Source: CAWAHD01 sp963781785 | GTDB taxonomy: Bacteria > Planctomycetota > Planctomycetia > Isosphaerales > Isosphaeraceae | Direction: 5' to 3' | NCBI GenBank assembly: GCA_963781785.1 | Contig: CAWAHD010000003.1 | Span: forward strand, 434,001-498,000 | DNA length: 64,000 bases | Shown: positions 1 through 9,085 of the stretch, in pieces | Layout of the letters: every line of letters starts with the position of its first letter | Numbering within the stretch: position 1 is the stretch's first letter | Notes under the pieces: generated by a model | Told to the model about the DNA's origin: nothing | The model's database searches: none | Seen by the model: the letters and a program-made list of their open reading frames with translations, nothing else | Program-made: the position numbers and the translations under genes

Positions 1-100
1 CACCTAATCAATTCTGCGTGAGTGCTATCATTTAGTCAAGGGGCGAAGAAAAACAAGCGCGGAGTTGTTTCATTGAGGCAACGCGTGGAGAGGAAACGCG

Positions 101-1120
101 TTAGTGCACCTCGTCGGAAAGACGAGAGCGGACGAGACTCTCGCAGGCATCCCGGGCAACGGCCAAGGCACCGTGGACGACGACTTCCTCACCCAGGGTT
201 GCCGGAACGATGTCGAATCTTCCGCGAAAGGGTGGGAAGACATCGCGATCGACGATCTGGCGGATCGGATCGAACCAATCCCTTTCCCCAATGAGAGATA
301 CGCCTCCGCCAAGCACAACGCGGTGGGGTGCGAACAGAGTGATGGCCTGTGTAAGGGCATGGGCCACAGCAGTGCGTGCTCGTTCGAGAATCGACGAGGC
401 GATCGGGTCTCCCTGCGAGGCGGCCAAGGCGACCAGTGCCGCGTCAATGACGGTCGGGTCTCCGTGTGCGTTCGTCAACACAGTCCACTCGATGTGGCCC
501 TGTGAAATCATACGACACGCTTGATGTTTTGCGGCCGAGGCAATCGCCCAACCCGAGGCGATTTGTTCAAGTTCGACCAGGTGTGCGTGTTGCGCGCTGG
601 CGTCAGGGACCCGCAGGTGGCCGATTTCAGCCGCGCCATAGCCGGAACCTCGGTAGATTCGATCATCCAGGATGAGCGCGCCTCCGATCCCGCTGCCCAC
701 GTTCATGTACAGGAGTGGCAAATAACCGCGTCCGGCGCCGAAGCGGGCCTCAGCCAGGCCGGCTGCGTCCGAGTCATTTTCCAGGACCACGAGCGGCACA
801 CGAAGCTGCTCTTGCAGGAACGACGCGAGTGGGAACTCGTCCCAGCCCGCGATCTGATAGGATTTTTGAATTCGTCCTTCGACGACGTCAACCGGTCCGC
901 CAAACCCTATGCCAACAGCCTCGATCTGGTCTCTGGTGAGATTGGCCTTCTGAAGCAAGACGGGGAATGCAGCCTGGATCTGCGCGCGAATACCCGCGGC
1001 GGCCTGAGATGGGTCGACGCGAAGGCGCTCGAGCGCGACCAAGGTTCCCTGCCCTCGGCCGACTCCGAGCTGAAGCTTCGTACCACCGATCTCGATCCCG
1101 AGCAGCCAGGATTCGGCCAT
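101..1120 (-). CDS. ROK family sugar kinase (glucokinase-like)
   Basis: This 339-residue protein has the ROK fold and is expected to phosphorylate a sugar or amino sugar with ATP in the cytoplasm. Near the N-terminus it shows the phosphate-binding EIGGTKLQLGVG, then GIGFGGPVD, the sugar-binding ENDSDAAGLAEARFG, and NVGSGIGGALI, followed by EIGH. The Cys-rich zinc loop that normally follows EIGH (CxCGxxGCxE) is absent; the stretch DASAQHAHLVELEQIASG replaces it, so the metal site is probably lost. It lies 4 bases downstream of the SIS isomerase gene on the same strand, which suggests one transcript and linked phosphosugar metabolism. The substrate cannot be told from the sequence. Confidence 0.88.
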   Translation of the reverse strand: MAESWLLGIEIGGTKLQLGVGRGQGTLVALERLRVDPSQAAAGIRAQIQAAFPVLLQKANLTRDQIEAVGIGFGGPVDVVEGRIQKSYQIAGWDEFPLASFLQEQLRVPLVVLENDSDAAGLAEARFGAGRGYLPLLYMNVGSGIGGALILDDRIYRGSGYGAAEIGHLRVPDASAQHAHLVELEQIASGWAIASAAKHQACRMISQGHIEWTVLTNAHGDPTVIDAALVALAASQGDPIASSILERARTAVAHALTQAITLFAPHRVVLGGGVSLIGERDWFDPIRQIVDRDVFPPFRGRFDIVPATLGEEVVVHGALAVARDACESLVRSRLSDEVH

Positions 1121-1124
1121 GCGA

Positions 1125-1736
1125 TCAACCGGCTAGCGCGCCATCAACGACCGCTTCCTTGGCGGAGAAGCGGCGATACAGGTCGTCAATGATCCAGTGG
1201 AAGACGACCTGGTGAAGAGATTCAGCGATTCCCATGTCATCGATCGCCGCGTGCAAGTTATGGTGGGCGAGCGTCTTGAGCCGGCCGCCGGAGAATCCCG
1301 TGATGCCGAGAGTCGTGAGACCGTTGTCGTTGGCCCACTCGACCGCCTTGAGAATGTTGGGGCTACTGCCCGAACCCGAAATGGCCAGGAGCAGGTCACC
1401 CGGGGAGGCCAGGTTTTTCAATTGCTCGACGAAGATCCGGTCGTAGCCTTCGTCATTCGCCCAGGCCATGATTCCAGCGGTGTTGTCGGTCAAGCTCAGG
1501 ACCTTCAGGCGTTTCTGGCTCTCGAAGTCGCGGAGAGTGCACTTCGCCAGATCTTCGCACAAGTGCGAGGCATTCGCGCCTGAGCCGCCGTTGCCGCAGA
1601 TGAACACGAACCGGCCATCGTCATAAGCGGCCTCGACCAGCTCGCTCACTTTTTCAATCTGGGCGGGATCGAGTCTTTGGATCTCCCGGCAGACCAGAGC
1701 CAGGTAATCAGAAACACCCAGTTTTGCACCAACCAT
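1125..1736 (-). CDS. SIS-domain phosphosugar isomerase (GmhA/DiaA-like)
   Basis: The 203-residue protein is a single SIS domain of the phosphoheptose isomerase type. FICGNGGSGANASH near residue 45 is the phosphosugar-binding loop, LLAISGSGSSPNILKAVEWA near residue 115 is the second SIS signature, and the C-terminal helix carries ESLHQVVFHWIIDDL. Length and order match GmhA-like proteins. It is the first gene of a two-gene unit with the ROK kinase downstream (4-base gap), so isomerisation and phosphorylation of one sugar is a reasonable inference. A role in heptose synthesis is possible but no other heptose gene is in the window. Confidence 0.87.
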   Translation of the reverse strand: MVGAKLGVSDYLALVCREIQRLDPAQIEKVSELVEAAYDDGRFVFICGNGGSGANASHLCEDLAKCTLRDFESQKRLKVLSLTDNTAGIMAWANDEGYDRIFVEQLKNLASPGDLLLAISGSGSSPNILKAVEWANDNGLTTLGITGFSGGRLKTLAHHNLHAAIDDMGIAESLHQVVFHWIIDDLYRRFSAKEAVVDGALAG

Positions 1737-1899
1737 CGGTGACGGATCCTCATGTGGAAGCGGTTCTTGCCAGGGCGAGCGTGAAAGTCATCATAGTCAA
1801 CATTCCGATAAGATGCCCAGGCTACTTTTTCGCGGATCGCGTCTCCGCGTACGAGCAAAACATCCCGCAAGTTGCCCCGAATCATCCAACTGACAGGTC

Positions 1900-2757
1900 A
1901 TGCTCATGGCGAAGGGATCGAGTACAACGACAACGCCTCCGCTCCGGTCCGCACTTTTGGGGGAGTTCCTGGGAACGGCCCTGCTCATCGTGCTCGGCGA
2001 TGGGGTCGTCGCGGGGGATGTCTTGCTCAGCAAGACATCGGACATGATGATGGTCACGACGGCGTGGGGCCTGGCCGTTGCGCTGGCCGTTTACGTGACC
2101 GGTCGACTGAGCGGCGGGCACGTCAACCCGGCCGTGACGCTGGCCCTGGCCTCACGCGGCGCGTTCCCGCGGTCGCGCGTGCTCCCGTACTGGGGTGCTC
2201 AACTGGCCGGTGCGTTCGTCGGGGCCACTCTGGTCTACGCCGATTACGCCGAGGCATTTCGGTCGTTTGAACAAAGAGAGCATTTGATCCGCGGTGCGAT
2301 GGCCGGCGGTAAATTGGTCGGCCCCGCCGCCGGCGGGGCCGGGGTATTCGCGACCTACCCCGCCTTCGACGCGCTGTGGGGAAACCTTCTCAGCGAATTC
2401 CTGGGAACTGCAGTCCTGCTTCTGGGCGTGCGGGCTCTGACCGATCGACGCAATGCCGCGCCTGGTGGATACGTCGAGCCGCTGGCTCTGGGAGGGTTGG
2501 TCTGGGCGATTGGCCTCTCGCTCGGCGGCCTGACCGGCTACGCCATCAATCCTGCGCGCGACCTCGGCCCGCGGCTCGCCTCGGCCTTTCTGGGTTGGGG
2601 CCCGGCGGTCTTCCAGTCGCACGGCGGTTACTTCTGGATCCCGATCGTCGCGCCGCTCGCTGGCGGTCTCGCCGGGATTTTTCTCTACGACTTCGCCATC
2701 CACCGCCACCTGCCGCCGCAGGGTGAGCCCAGCCCGCCCGGAGAACTCTCGCCGTAG
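1900..2757 (+). CDS. MIP family channel (aquaporin/glycerol facilitator)
   Basis: A 285-residue inner-membrane channel of six helices. Both hallmark half-helices are present: SGGHVNPAVT near residue 73 and GYAINPARDLGPR near residue 210. The Asp after the second NPAR is typical of glycerol facilitators rather than strict water channels, so polyol transport is the better guess. The N-terminal MLMAKGSSTTTTPPLRSALLGEFLGTALL enters helix 1 after a short cytoplasmic tail; ATG at 1906 is an alternative start. It is divergent from the SIS/ROK pair (163-base gap) and is followed at once by a large membrane protein on the same strand. Confidence 0.9.
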   Translation: MLMAKGSSTTTTPPLRSALLGEFLGTALLIVLGDGVVAGDVLLSKTSDMMMVTTAWGLAVALAVYVTGRLSGGHVNPAVTLALASRGAFPRSRVLPYWGAQLAGAFVGATLVYADYAEAFRSFEQREHLIRGAMAGGKLVGPAAGGAGVFATYPAFDALWGNLLSEFLGTAVLLLGVRALTDRRNAAPGGYVEPLALGGLVWAIGLSLGGLTGYAINPARDLGPRLASAFLGWGPAVFQSHGGYFWIPIVAPLAGGLAGIFLYDFAIHRHLPPQGEPSPPGELSP

Positions 2758-2905
2758 AGATCGAGGTGGCCTTGGGAGAGAGAATGAGCGAGCATGGGAA
2801 GGGATCGTGACTGATCGCGCCGGGACCACCCCCCCTTACCCCCCCTTCCCAAGGGAGGGAAAGAATGCGCATCGTTCGCAAGACCAACTTTCACCAGCCT
2901 ACACC

Positions 2906-5347
2906 GTGGCCGCCGAATCGATCGCGACAGAGACTTCGATCTGGCTCCTGGGGCTGGCCGCCAACGGGACTTTGCTCCTGGGCTCGTTCTGGATCGCGCG
3001 GCACGGCCTCAGGCAGCCGCGCGGCCTGGCCGCCGCGCTAGGAACAGCCGTGGTCTTCTGGGCGGCCACGACATTAGGTCTCGAAATCCTGGGCAGCTCC
3101 GGGGCTATCCGTCCCGAATCGCTGTTGGGCCTCGGTATGGTGGCGATGGTGGCCGGATTGGTCGTGCGGTGGTTCCGGCCAGCGGTCGATCGGGGCCCCG
3201 TGTACCCGCCAACGGAGAAGAGAGAACGGGGGCGAGAGAATGGTAGCGACGCTCCAGTCGCGCAGTCCCTTTCCCGCCCTTGCGAAAGGGCGGGTAGAGG
3301 GCGTGGTCCGGGCACGATCACTCACAAGGCCGCGAAGGGTCGTTCTTCATCCTTCATCCTTCATCCTTCATCCTTCTCCTACGATGCCCTGGCGGGTTTA
3401 GCGCTTGTACTTTCGACGGCTCTGGTTCTGGGAATGCGGTCGCTACTCCTGGCCGTCAAGGTGGTCAGCGACGGGCCGATCTATCATCTCTACTTCGCGG
3501 CGCGGTGGTGGAAAGCCGGCCGGCTGCTCCTGGTGGCCGCGCCCTTCGGCGAGAACGCGGCAACGTACTTTCCTGCCAACGGCGATCTCTGGTTCACGTG
3601 GCTGATCACGTCGTGGGGCGGTGACCGCCTGGCAAAAGTTGGCCAGGTCCCGTTCCTCGTTCTGGGAGCGCTGGCAGCTTATGGATGCGCACGGCTGCTG
3701 GGAGCAAGCCGGCCGGCGAGCCTGGTGGCGACCTGCTGGTTTGCTTCGTCGACACCCTTGTTGCTCTTCTCGTTCGAGCCGAACGTCGACACGATCTTCG
3801 TGGCAGGTTACCTGCTGGCCGCCTACTTCTTTCTGCGGGCAATTTGCGACAGCAGCGACAAGTACGCCATGGTCCTGGGTGCTCTGGCGGCTGGTGAGGC
3901 GCTGGGATCCAAGGCCGTCGGGGTCGTGTTCATTCCGCCGCTTGTCGTCCTCGCAATCGGCGTCACTCTGGTGCAGAGAGTACCGGCGTGGACCAAGATC
4001 GCTCGGACACTGACGGTCATGGTCGTACCGTTTGTGACCGGTGGTTACTGGTATTTCCGCAATGGGGTCTTGACCGGCAATCTGCTTTATCCGCTCGAGG
4101 TTCGACTACTGGGCCGGACCATCTGGCCCGGCTGGTATGGTCCCGAAGCGATGCGGTTCAGCGGTTACTATGTGCCCGTCGAAGATTGGAGAGCACTGGT
4201 TGACACCTTGGCGGCGGTCCTCGACCCCAGGCTGGTACCGTTCTGGCTTGCTTCACTTGCTGGTGCCTGGGCCGTGAAGAACCGGCAGACCGGCTCGTCC
4301 AGGCTTGGGACGGCGGTCTTCTCGCTGCTGGCGATCCTGAACATCGCGCTTTACTGGCTTTGCATTCCGTACCGGACACAGCAGCGGTTCATGCTTCAGG
4401 CCCTGGGCTTGGCCGTGGTCCCGCTGGCGCTCTTGTTCGATCGCTGGCGCTGGCTGCGCTACCTGGGCGTGATCTTGCTCGGACTTCATCTCCTCACACC
4501 CGAGAACTGGCCGTTCCCGGCCCGCGACGACGCCATTCCCTGGGATCTTTCGCAAGCGGTGCCGAATGCGATCCCCGGTCTGATTCCCCTTTTCCCGAGG
4601 TATGACAAAGCAGTCCATGGAGTCGGACCGAGCGGATCGGCCGTAAGCCTGGGATTACTTTGCGGCATCGTTTTGCTGGCGATGCTCACGGTATGGGCGT
4701 GGAGCCGCATTTCAGACGGCGCCAGGCGTCACTGGAACCGCGCCCTGGTCGCCGCCCTCTTGTCCGTCGCGTTTCTCTGGTTGGGCTACGAGGACGTGTG
4801 GAACGATGGGAAGAACGCGCGAATCACGGTCTACCCTCCGTTCGCGAATTTCTTCATCGGCTGGCAGAACCTCGAGCGCTATGCGGGACCGGCCGGATCG
4901 CGAGTGGCCTACGCGGGAACCAACATTCCGTATTATCTGCTGGGCAAGGCCCTGCGGAACGAGGTTCGTTACATCAACATCGATCGCCATCGAGACTGGC
5001 TGCTGCACGACTACCATCGCGAAGCCCAGGCGCGCGGCGAGGGGAACTGGCCAAACCCCCGGCCGGGTTGGGATCGAGCTCGGCCCGATTATGAAGCCTG
5101 GATCGAGAACCTGGAGGCTGAGGGAATCCAGTTCTTGGTGGTGACGCGTGTCAACCCGGCCGAAGGCGAACACAATGTGGCCGATTCGTCGGGATTCTCG
5201 ATCGAGCGACGCTGGGCGGACCTTCATCCCGAGCGGTTCGAGCCGGTGTATGGTCGAACGCAAGATGATCCGTGGTTTCGACTCTACCGATTTCGGGCGT
5301 CGAAAATGCGAACTGGTTCAAAGGTGGAAAGACGCGACTCCCGATGA
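2906..5347 (+). CDS. Large membrane glycosyltransferase-like protein (GT39/RgtA type)
   Basis: A multi-spanning protein of about 814 residues with about a dozen hydrophobic segments and a C-terminal soluble domain, the layout of GT-C enzymes that use polyprenyl-phosphate sugars. The first periplasmic loop after the helix ending in LLLAVKVVSDGPIYHLYF holds the Asp-containing motif expected for this fold. I place the start at GTG 2906 (VAAESIATETSIWLL): the open frame reaches back to 2723, but that part overlaps the channel gene and contains repeat-like C-rich sequence. A low-complexity insert near residues 100-155 (RERGRENGSDAPVAQ to SSFILHPSSF) interrupts the membrane region and contains a heptamer repeat. 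The acceptor is unknown. Confidence 0.65.
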   Translation: MAAESIATETSIWLLGLAANGTLLLGSFWIARHGLRQPRGLAAALGTAVVFWAATTLGLEILGSSGAIRPESLLGLGMVAMVAGLVVRWFRPAVDRGPVYPPTEKRERGRENGSDAPVAQSLSRPCERAGRGRGPGTITHKAAKGRSSSFILHPSSFSYDALAGLALVLSTALVLGMRSLLLAVKVVSDGPIYHLYFAARWWKAGRLLLVAAPFGENAATYFPANGDLWFTWLITSWGGDRLAKVGQVPFLVLGALAAYGCARLLGASRPASLVATCWFASSTPLLLFSFEPNVDTIFVAGYLLAAYFFLRAICDSSDKYAMVLGALAAGEALGSKAVGVVFIPPLVVLAIGVTLVQRVPAWTKIARTLTVMVVPFVTGGYWYFRNGVLTGNLLYPLEVRLLGRTIWPGWYGPEAMRFSGYYVPVEDWRALVDTLAAVLDPRLVPFWLASLAGAWAVKNRQTGSSRLGTAVFSLLAILNIALYWLCIPYRTQQRFMLQALGLAVVPLALLFDRWRWLRYLGVILLGLHLLTPENWPFPARDDAIPWDLSQAVPNAIPGLIPLFPRYDKAVHGVGPSGSAVSLGLLCGIVLLAMLTVWAWSRISDGARRHWNRALVAALLSVAFLWLGYEDVWNDGKNARITVYPPFANFFIGWQNLERYAGPAGSRVAYAGTNIPYYLLGKALRNEVRYINIDRHRDWLLHDYHREAQARGEGNWPNPRPGWDRARPDYEAWIENLEAEGIQFLVVTRVNPAEGEHNVADSSGFSIERRWADLHPERFEPVYGRTQDDPWFRLYRFRASKMRTGSKVERRDSR
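3346..3373 (+). repeat. Heptanucleotide tandem repeat (TTCATCC x4) inside a coding region
   Basis: Four exact copies of TTCATCC run head to tail, followed by a decayed TTCTCC. The frame stays open and reads SSFILHPSSF. Because the unit is 7 bases, gain or loss of one copy would shift the frame of the membrane glycosyltransferase. Confidence 0.9.
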
Positions 5348-6794
5348 CCGGACGGAAAAGTCGAGGACAAACTTGACAACGGCCGGCGGCGGAAAGCCAC
5401 CACGGGCAAGAACAAGTCAGGGACCAACGGTCGGCAGAAGCCGGAATGCTCGACCTGCAAGCACGAAGAGTCTTTCCCGCAGGGGACACCGCGAACGCAG
5501 ATAAATACGAGTCAGAGCGCTGTGGTCAGAACAAAGTCGCCTTTCGCTACGCGAAAGTGTGCATTCGCTCTACAAAAAACAGGCATAAGCTCGGTAAATC
5601 ATCCCACCCGAGCGACGAATCATGAATATAAAAGCTAAGATATTAGAATAGATTCGCATATCGCTTATTGAGAGACCGTTGAAGCCAGCCATCGCGAGCA
5701 AGCCAGGCTCGAGGCACAGCGCTGGGGCAGCAACGCACTGGCTCAGTGCGATCCAGCGATTTTTGAGACGATGAGTGCTCCAAGATCGGAAAACCGCTGG
5801 ACACCACCACACGCTGTCTGCTCCGGATTGAGACCATCGGCGCGGTCACGCCTGCCGTCCGGGTTAATCCGATCACGGACCTGAAGAAAGTGGCCGAAAA
5901 AGTTGCCGGCGGCGGGCTCGTGTGTCAGAATTCAGTAGACGGCACATTGTCGGCGCTGACTGCTCACTTCGCTGCCGCGAATGCATCCGACACCACCCCC
6001 CTGACCCCCTGAGCTTTGCTCATGGGATGAGGATGATTGTCAACGATACTCCCCGACACACGAATGCCGTTGATGCCCTGGCTCTGTGCGATTCCGTCGC
6101 TGTCCAGGGCGCAGCTCGGCCAGATTCGACTTCGGAGATATGTCACGAACAACGAGGTTGGCGCATGGCACTTCGCTTTGACCATACGACATCTGATCCC
6201 CAGGCGGAACAGATTATCGCGGTTCCCGGAATCCGACTTATCCTGATGGGAGGGCGACAGCGATTTTGACGGCGATTCCGGCTGGGGGAACTGTGGTCGG
6301 CCCAGTGGCAGGCGCACCAGACCTGTCACAACCGGGAAACGGGCCGGAAATCGTTCCCAAAGAACACCGAAATTCCGACGAGCGAAGCCTAGGTTCCATG
6401 AGACCCTACGCATCCGGGAAGCACAGAATAATGAAGGAAAATCGTGAATTACAAAACAAAGCCACGGACCAACCAAGTTGGCCCGAAGTGCAATCGCCAA
6501 TTGAGATTCGGAATCCGAAAACGGGTTCCTTAGGCGACCGGAATGAAGTCAGAACGCGGGGAGTTCCCGCATGGTTCAATTTCCGCATCTTCGTAACGTC
6601 GGTAGGACGCAACCGACAACTGGCGTCGTCTGCGAACTGAGAGCTGACACCTGACGGCGCGCCTCGGCCCGGATCCGGATACTGAGGACCAACCACCGAG
6701 TTTCTCGCACGGATTACATCGCGAGATCGCACTCATATAAGAAAGGGGCAGACGACGATCAGCCTGATCGCGAACACTCTATCGGGGGCTTTCG
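5348..6794. other. Gene-poor stretch with one degraded coding remnant
   Basis: No intact gene is supported in these 1.45 kb. Around 5683-6012 on the + strand two frames joined by a frame change look like former coding sequence: EASHREQARLEAQRWGSN in one frame, then KIGKPLDTTTRCLLRIETIG and DLKKVAEKVAGGGLVCQN in another, ending at TGA near 6012. I do not recognise the protein. The rest (6013-6794) holds only short open frames with no motif; a promoter for the next gene may lie just before 6795. Confidence 0.35.
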
Positions 6795-8779
6795 ATGCGC
6801 TTGACATTGAGAACGCTGCTGGCGTGGCTCGACGACACACTTCAGCCGACCCAGGTGCGGGAGATCGGAATCCAGGTATCTGGAAGTCCTTTCGCTCAGG
6901 AGCTTAGCGATCGGATTCACCGGGTCACGCGGCAGCGCCGGCTTTCGGTGCCGAGCAGTTCGGGGCCGGAGGGGACCGACCCGAACATTGTGGCGTGCTA
7001 TCTCGACAATGAGCTGGATCCCGATGCGGTGGCGGATTATGAAAAAAAGTGCCTCACGTCGGACGTAAACCTCGCGGAAGTGGCGAGCGTTCACCAGATT
7101 CTGAGTTTACTGGGACAGAAGGTCAAAGTACCAGCCGAGGCCCGGGCGAGGATGTATCAGTTGGTCAAGGGGCGTGAAGCGCATCGCCCGAAGAAACCGG
7201 TTGTGAGGCGAGCCGACGCACCGGAGCCGGTGACCACGCCGATTGAACAATGGGTTGTACCGGAGGCACCGAGGCGCCCTGGATCGAACGGTTCGGGCCG
7301 GCTCTTGCATGTCTGGCGCTGATCGGACTGATGAGCGCCACGGCGTGGTGGAGCTTGACGGCGCAGACCCCGGAAGCTTACCGCATCCCCCGTGCCGTGG
7401 AGACCACCGCCAAGGAGAAGCCGGTCGCCGGGGTTGAACCGGAAGAAAATGCCGTGCCTCCTGCTGTCGTGCCGATTGATCCCGTTGTCGTCGCGGGTGC
7501 GGCGGCCGGCTCAGAGGCTGCGGTCGGGCAACCGCAACCGGGCCCTTCCGATTCGGCAAAGACGTCGGCTAAGCCGGAAGAGACCGACTCATCGAACATG
7601 GCCAAGGGCTCCGAATCGGAGTCCAAATCCAAGGAAGCTTTGGCTCTGCCCACTCTTCCCGCCGGATCGGCGGGGTTGGCCGACGCGCCCGATGGCATCT
7701 TGCTGCGATACAACGCCGATCAGCGTGAATGGGAACGCCTGAAGACCAAGGCTCCGGTCGCATCGTCCAATCGCCTGCTGTGCCTCGCGCCGTTCCGGGC
7801 GACGATCACGATGGGAAACACGGAGATCGCGATGGTCGGTGAGACCGAGGTTCGCATCCCAGCGCAGTCCGCCGACAAGGCTCACGGGCTGGAGTTGATC
7901 CAGGGCCGGCTTTTGGTAAAGCAACACCCGAACGGGCCGCTCAAGCTCGCTCTGGGCGACCGCACCGTGACCGTGGACATGGAGGCGAACGACGATGTCG
8001 CCATCGAGAGGATTCCTCGCTGGGAGTTTGGCCGGATCATGAACGCCGCCCCGAGATTGGTCATCTATTGTCTCAAGGGTGAGATCACGGTCTCCCTTGA
8101 CAAGAAGAAGGAAACCGTGGCGGCGCTTGACTCGCTGGCGGTTGATGCCGCCGGCGGAACCAAGCGGACGACGGAAGAGGCGCTGCCAGGGTGGGCCAGC
8201 GAAACCGCGCAGTCGCCGCACGAGCTCCAGATACGAGAACAGTTTGCGCACGCGTTTCACGCCGGGCGACCCGTCCTTGCCGAGATCGTTGCGGCTTGTG
8301 AAGACCAGAGCCCGCAAATCAAGCTGTTGTCGATCCAGGCCCTCAAATCACTGGGCGACATGTCGCTCCTGATGCCAATGCTGTCTCGCAAGGACGATCC
8401 GGTCGTACGACGAGCCACTCTGGCGGCAATTCGCGCATACATGGGCCTGAGTCCCGAAGCCGCGGGCCGGGTGCGCGATCAGCTTGTCGAAGAATTCGGT
8501 GAAGATACCGCGGCGATTGTGGGCAAGATGCTGATGGGGTTTTCTGCTCAAGAGGCGTCGAATCCCCAGGTGTTTGAACAACTGGTCGGATTGCTTGCAC
8601 CCGAGCAAGAATCACTCGGCGTGCGCGAGCTGGCTCTGGATAATCTCCGGCACCTCACGGGGCGAGACGATCTCGGATACGACGCCGATCATGCCGAGGG
8701 CAAAGGGCTCTCCGCCTGGAAAGACCTTCAGCGTCAAGGCAAACTTCGGCTGGCGGCACCGCGCCCCAAGTCAGAGTGA
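6795..8779 (+). CDS. FecR-like membrane protein with HEAT-type repeats (frameshifted)
   Basis: Two overlapping frames make one protein of about 660 residues. The first (6795 to about 7275) encodes a cytoplasmic domain starting MRLTLRTLLAWLDDTL with the anti-sigma-like segment ACYLDNELDPDAVADYE. The second encodes a membrane segment (FGPALACLALIGLMSATAWW), a Pro/Ala/Glu-rich linker, a FecR-like beta domain (GLELIQGRLLVKQ, LKGEITVSLDKKKE) and a C-terminal helical repeat region (IKLLSIQALKSLGDMSLLMP, DDPVVRRATLAAIRAYM). The frames join at GCGCCCTGG near 7272-7276, where one added base would restore reading into WIERFGPA. The design suggests an envelope sensor or anti-sigma-type regulator. It precedes two giant exported proteins on the same strand. 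A real frameshift or a sequencing error is possible. Confidence 0.6.
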
Positions 8780-9085
8780 GCCAATGCCGTCTCGTCGGCT
8801 GCCGATTCTCCATGTCGCGATCAGGCTCCGAACGAATCACACCGGGAGCGGGGTGTGTAGATTGCCCCGCGGCGAGGGCCGCGGGCTTGCACCGATCGGT
8901 CCTCTGGTCTGCCGGACTGTTCGGGCGTAGAGGTCCGGGGGCGGATGTGTTATAGTTTACCTGGACGGAATCATCGCGCCCTTGCGCAGTTTCTTCCTGT
9001 CCGTTCGTACGCAGCGACAATCCGCGACTCCTTTTCCGCCTAGGGGAGAGCGGCCAGATCACGCAACTCCAGAGGGTGCTGCGCC
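8780..9085 (+). other. Intergenic region upstream of the giant exported proteins
   Basis: No gene seen. It contains a GC-rich imperfect palindrome (near 8860-8895) and an AT-richer stretch (TGTTATAGTTTACC near 8946) that could hold a promoter for the downstream genes; neither can be assigned firmly. Confidence 0.3.
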
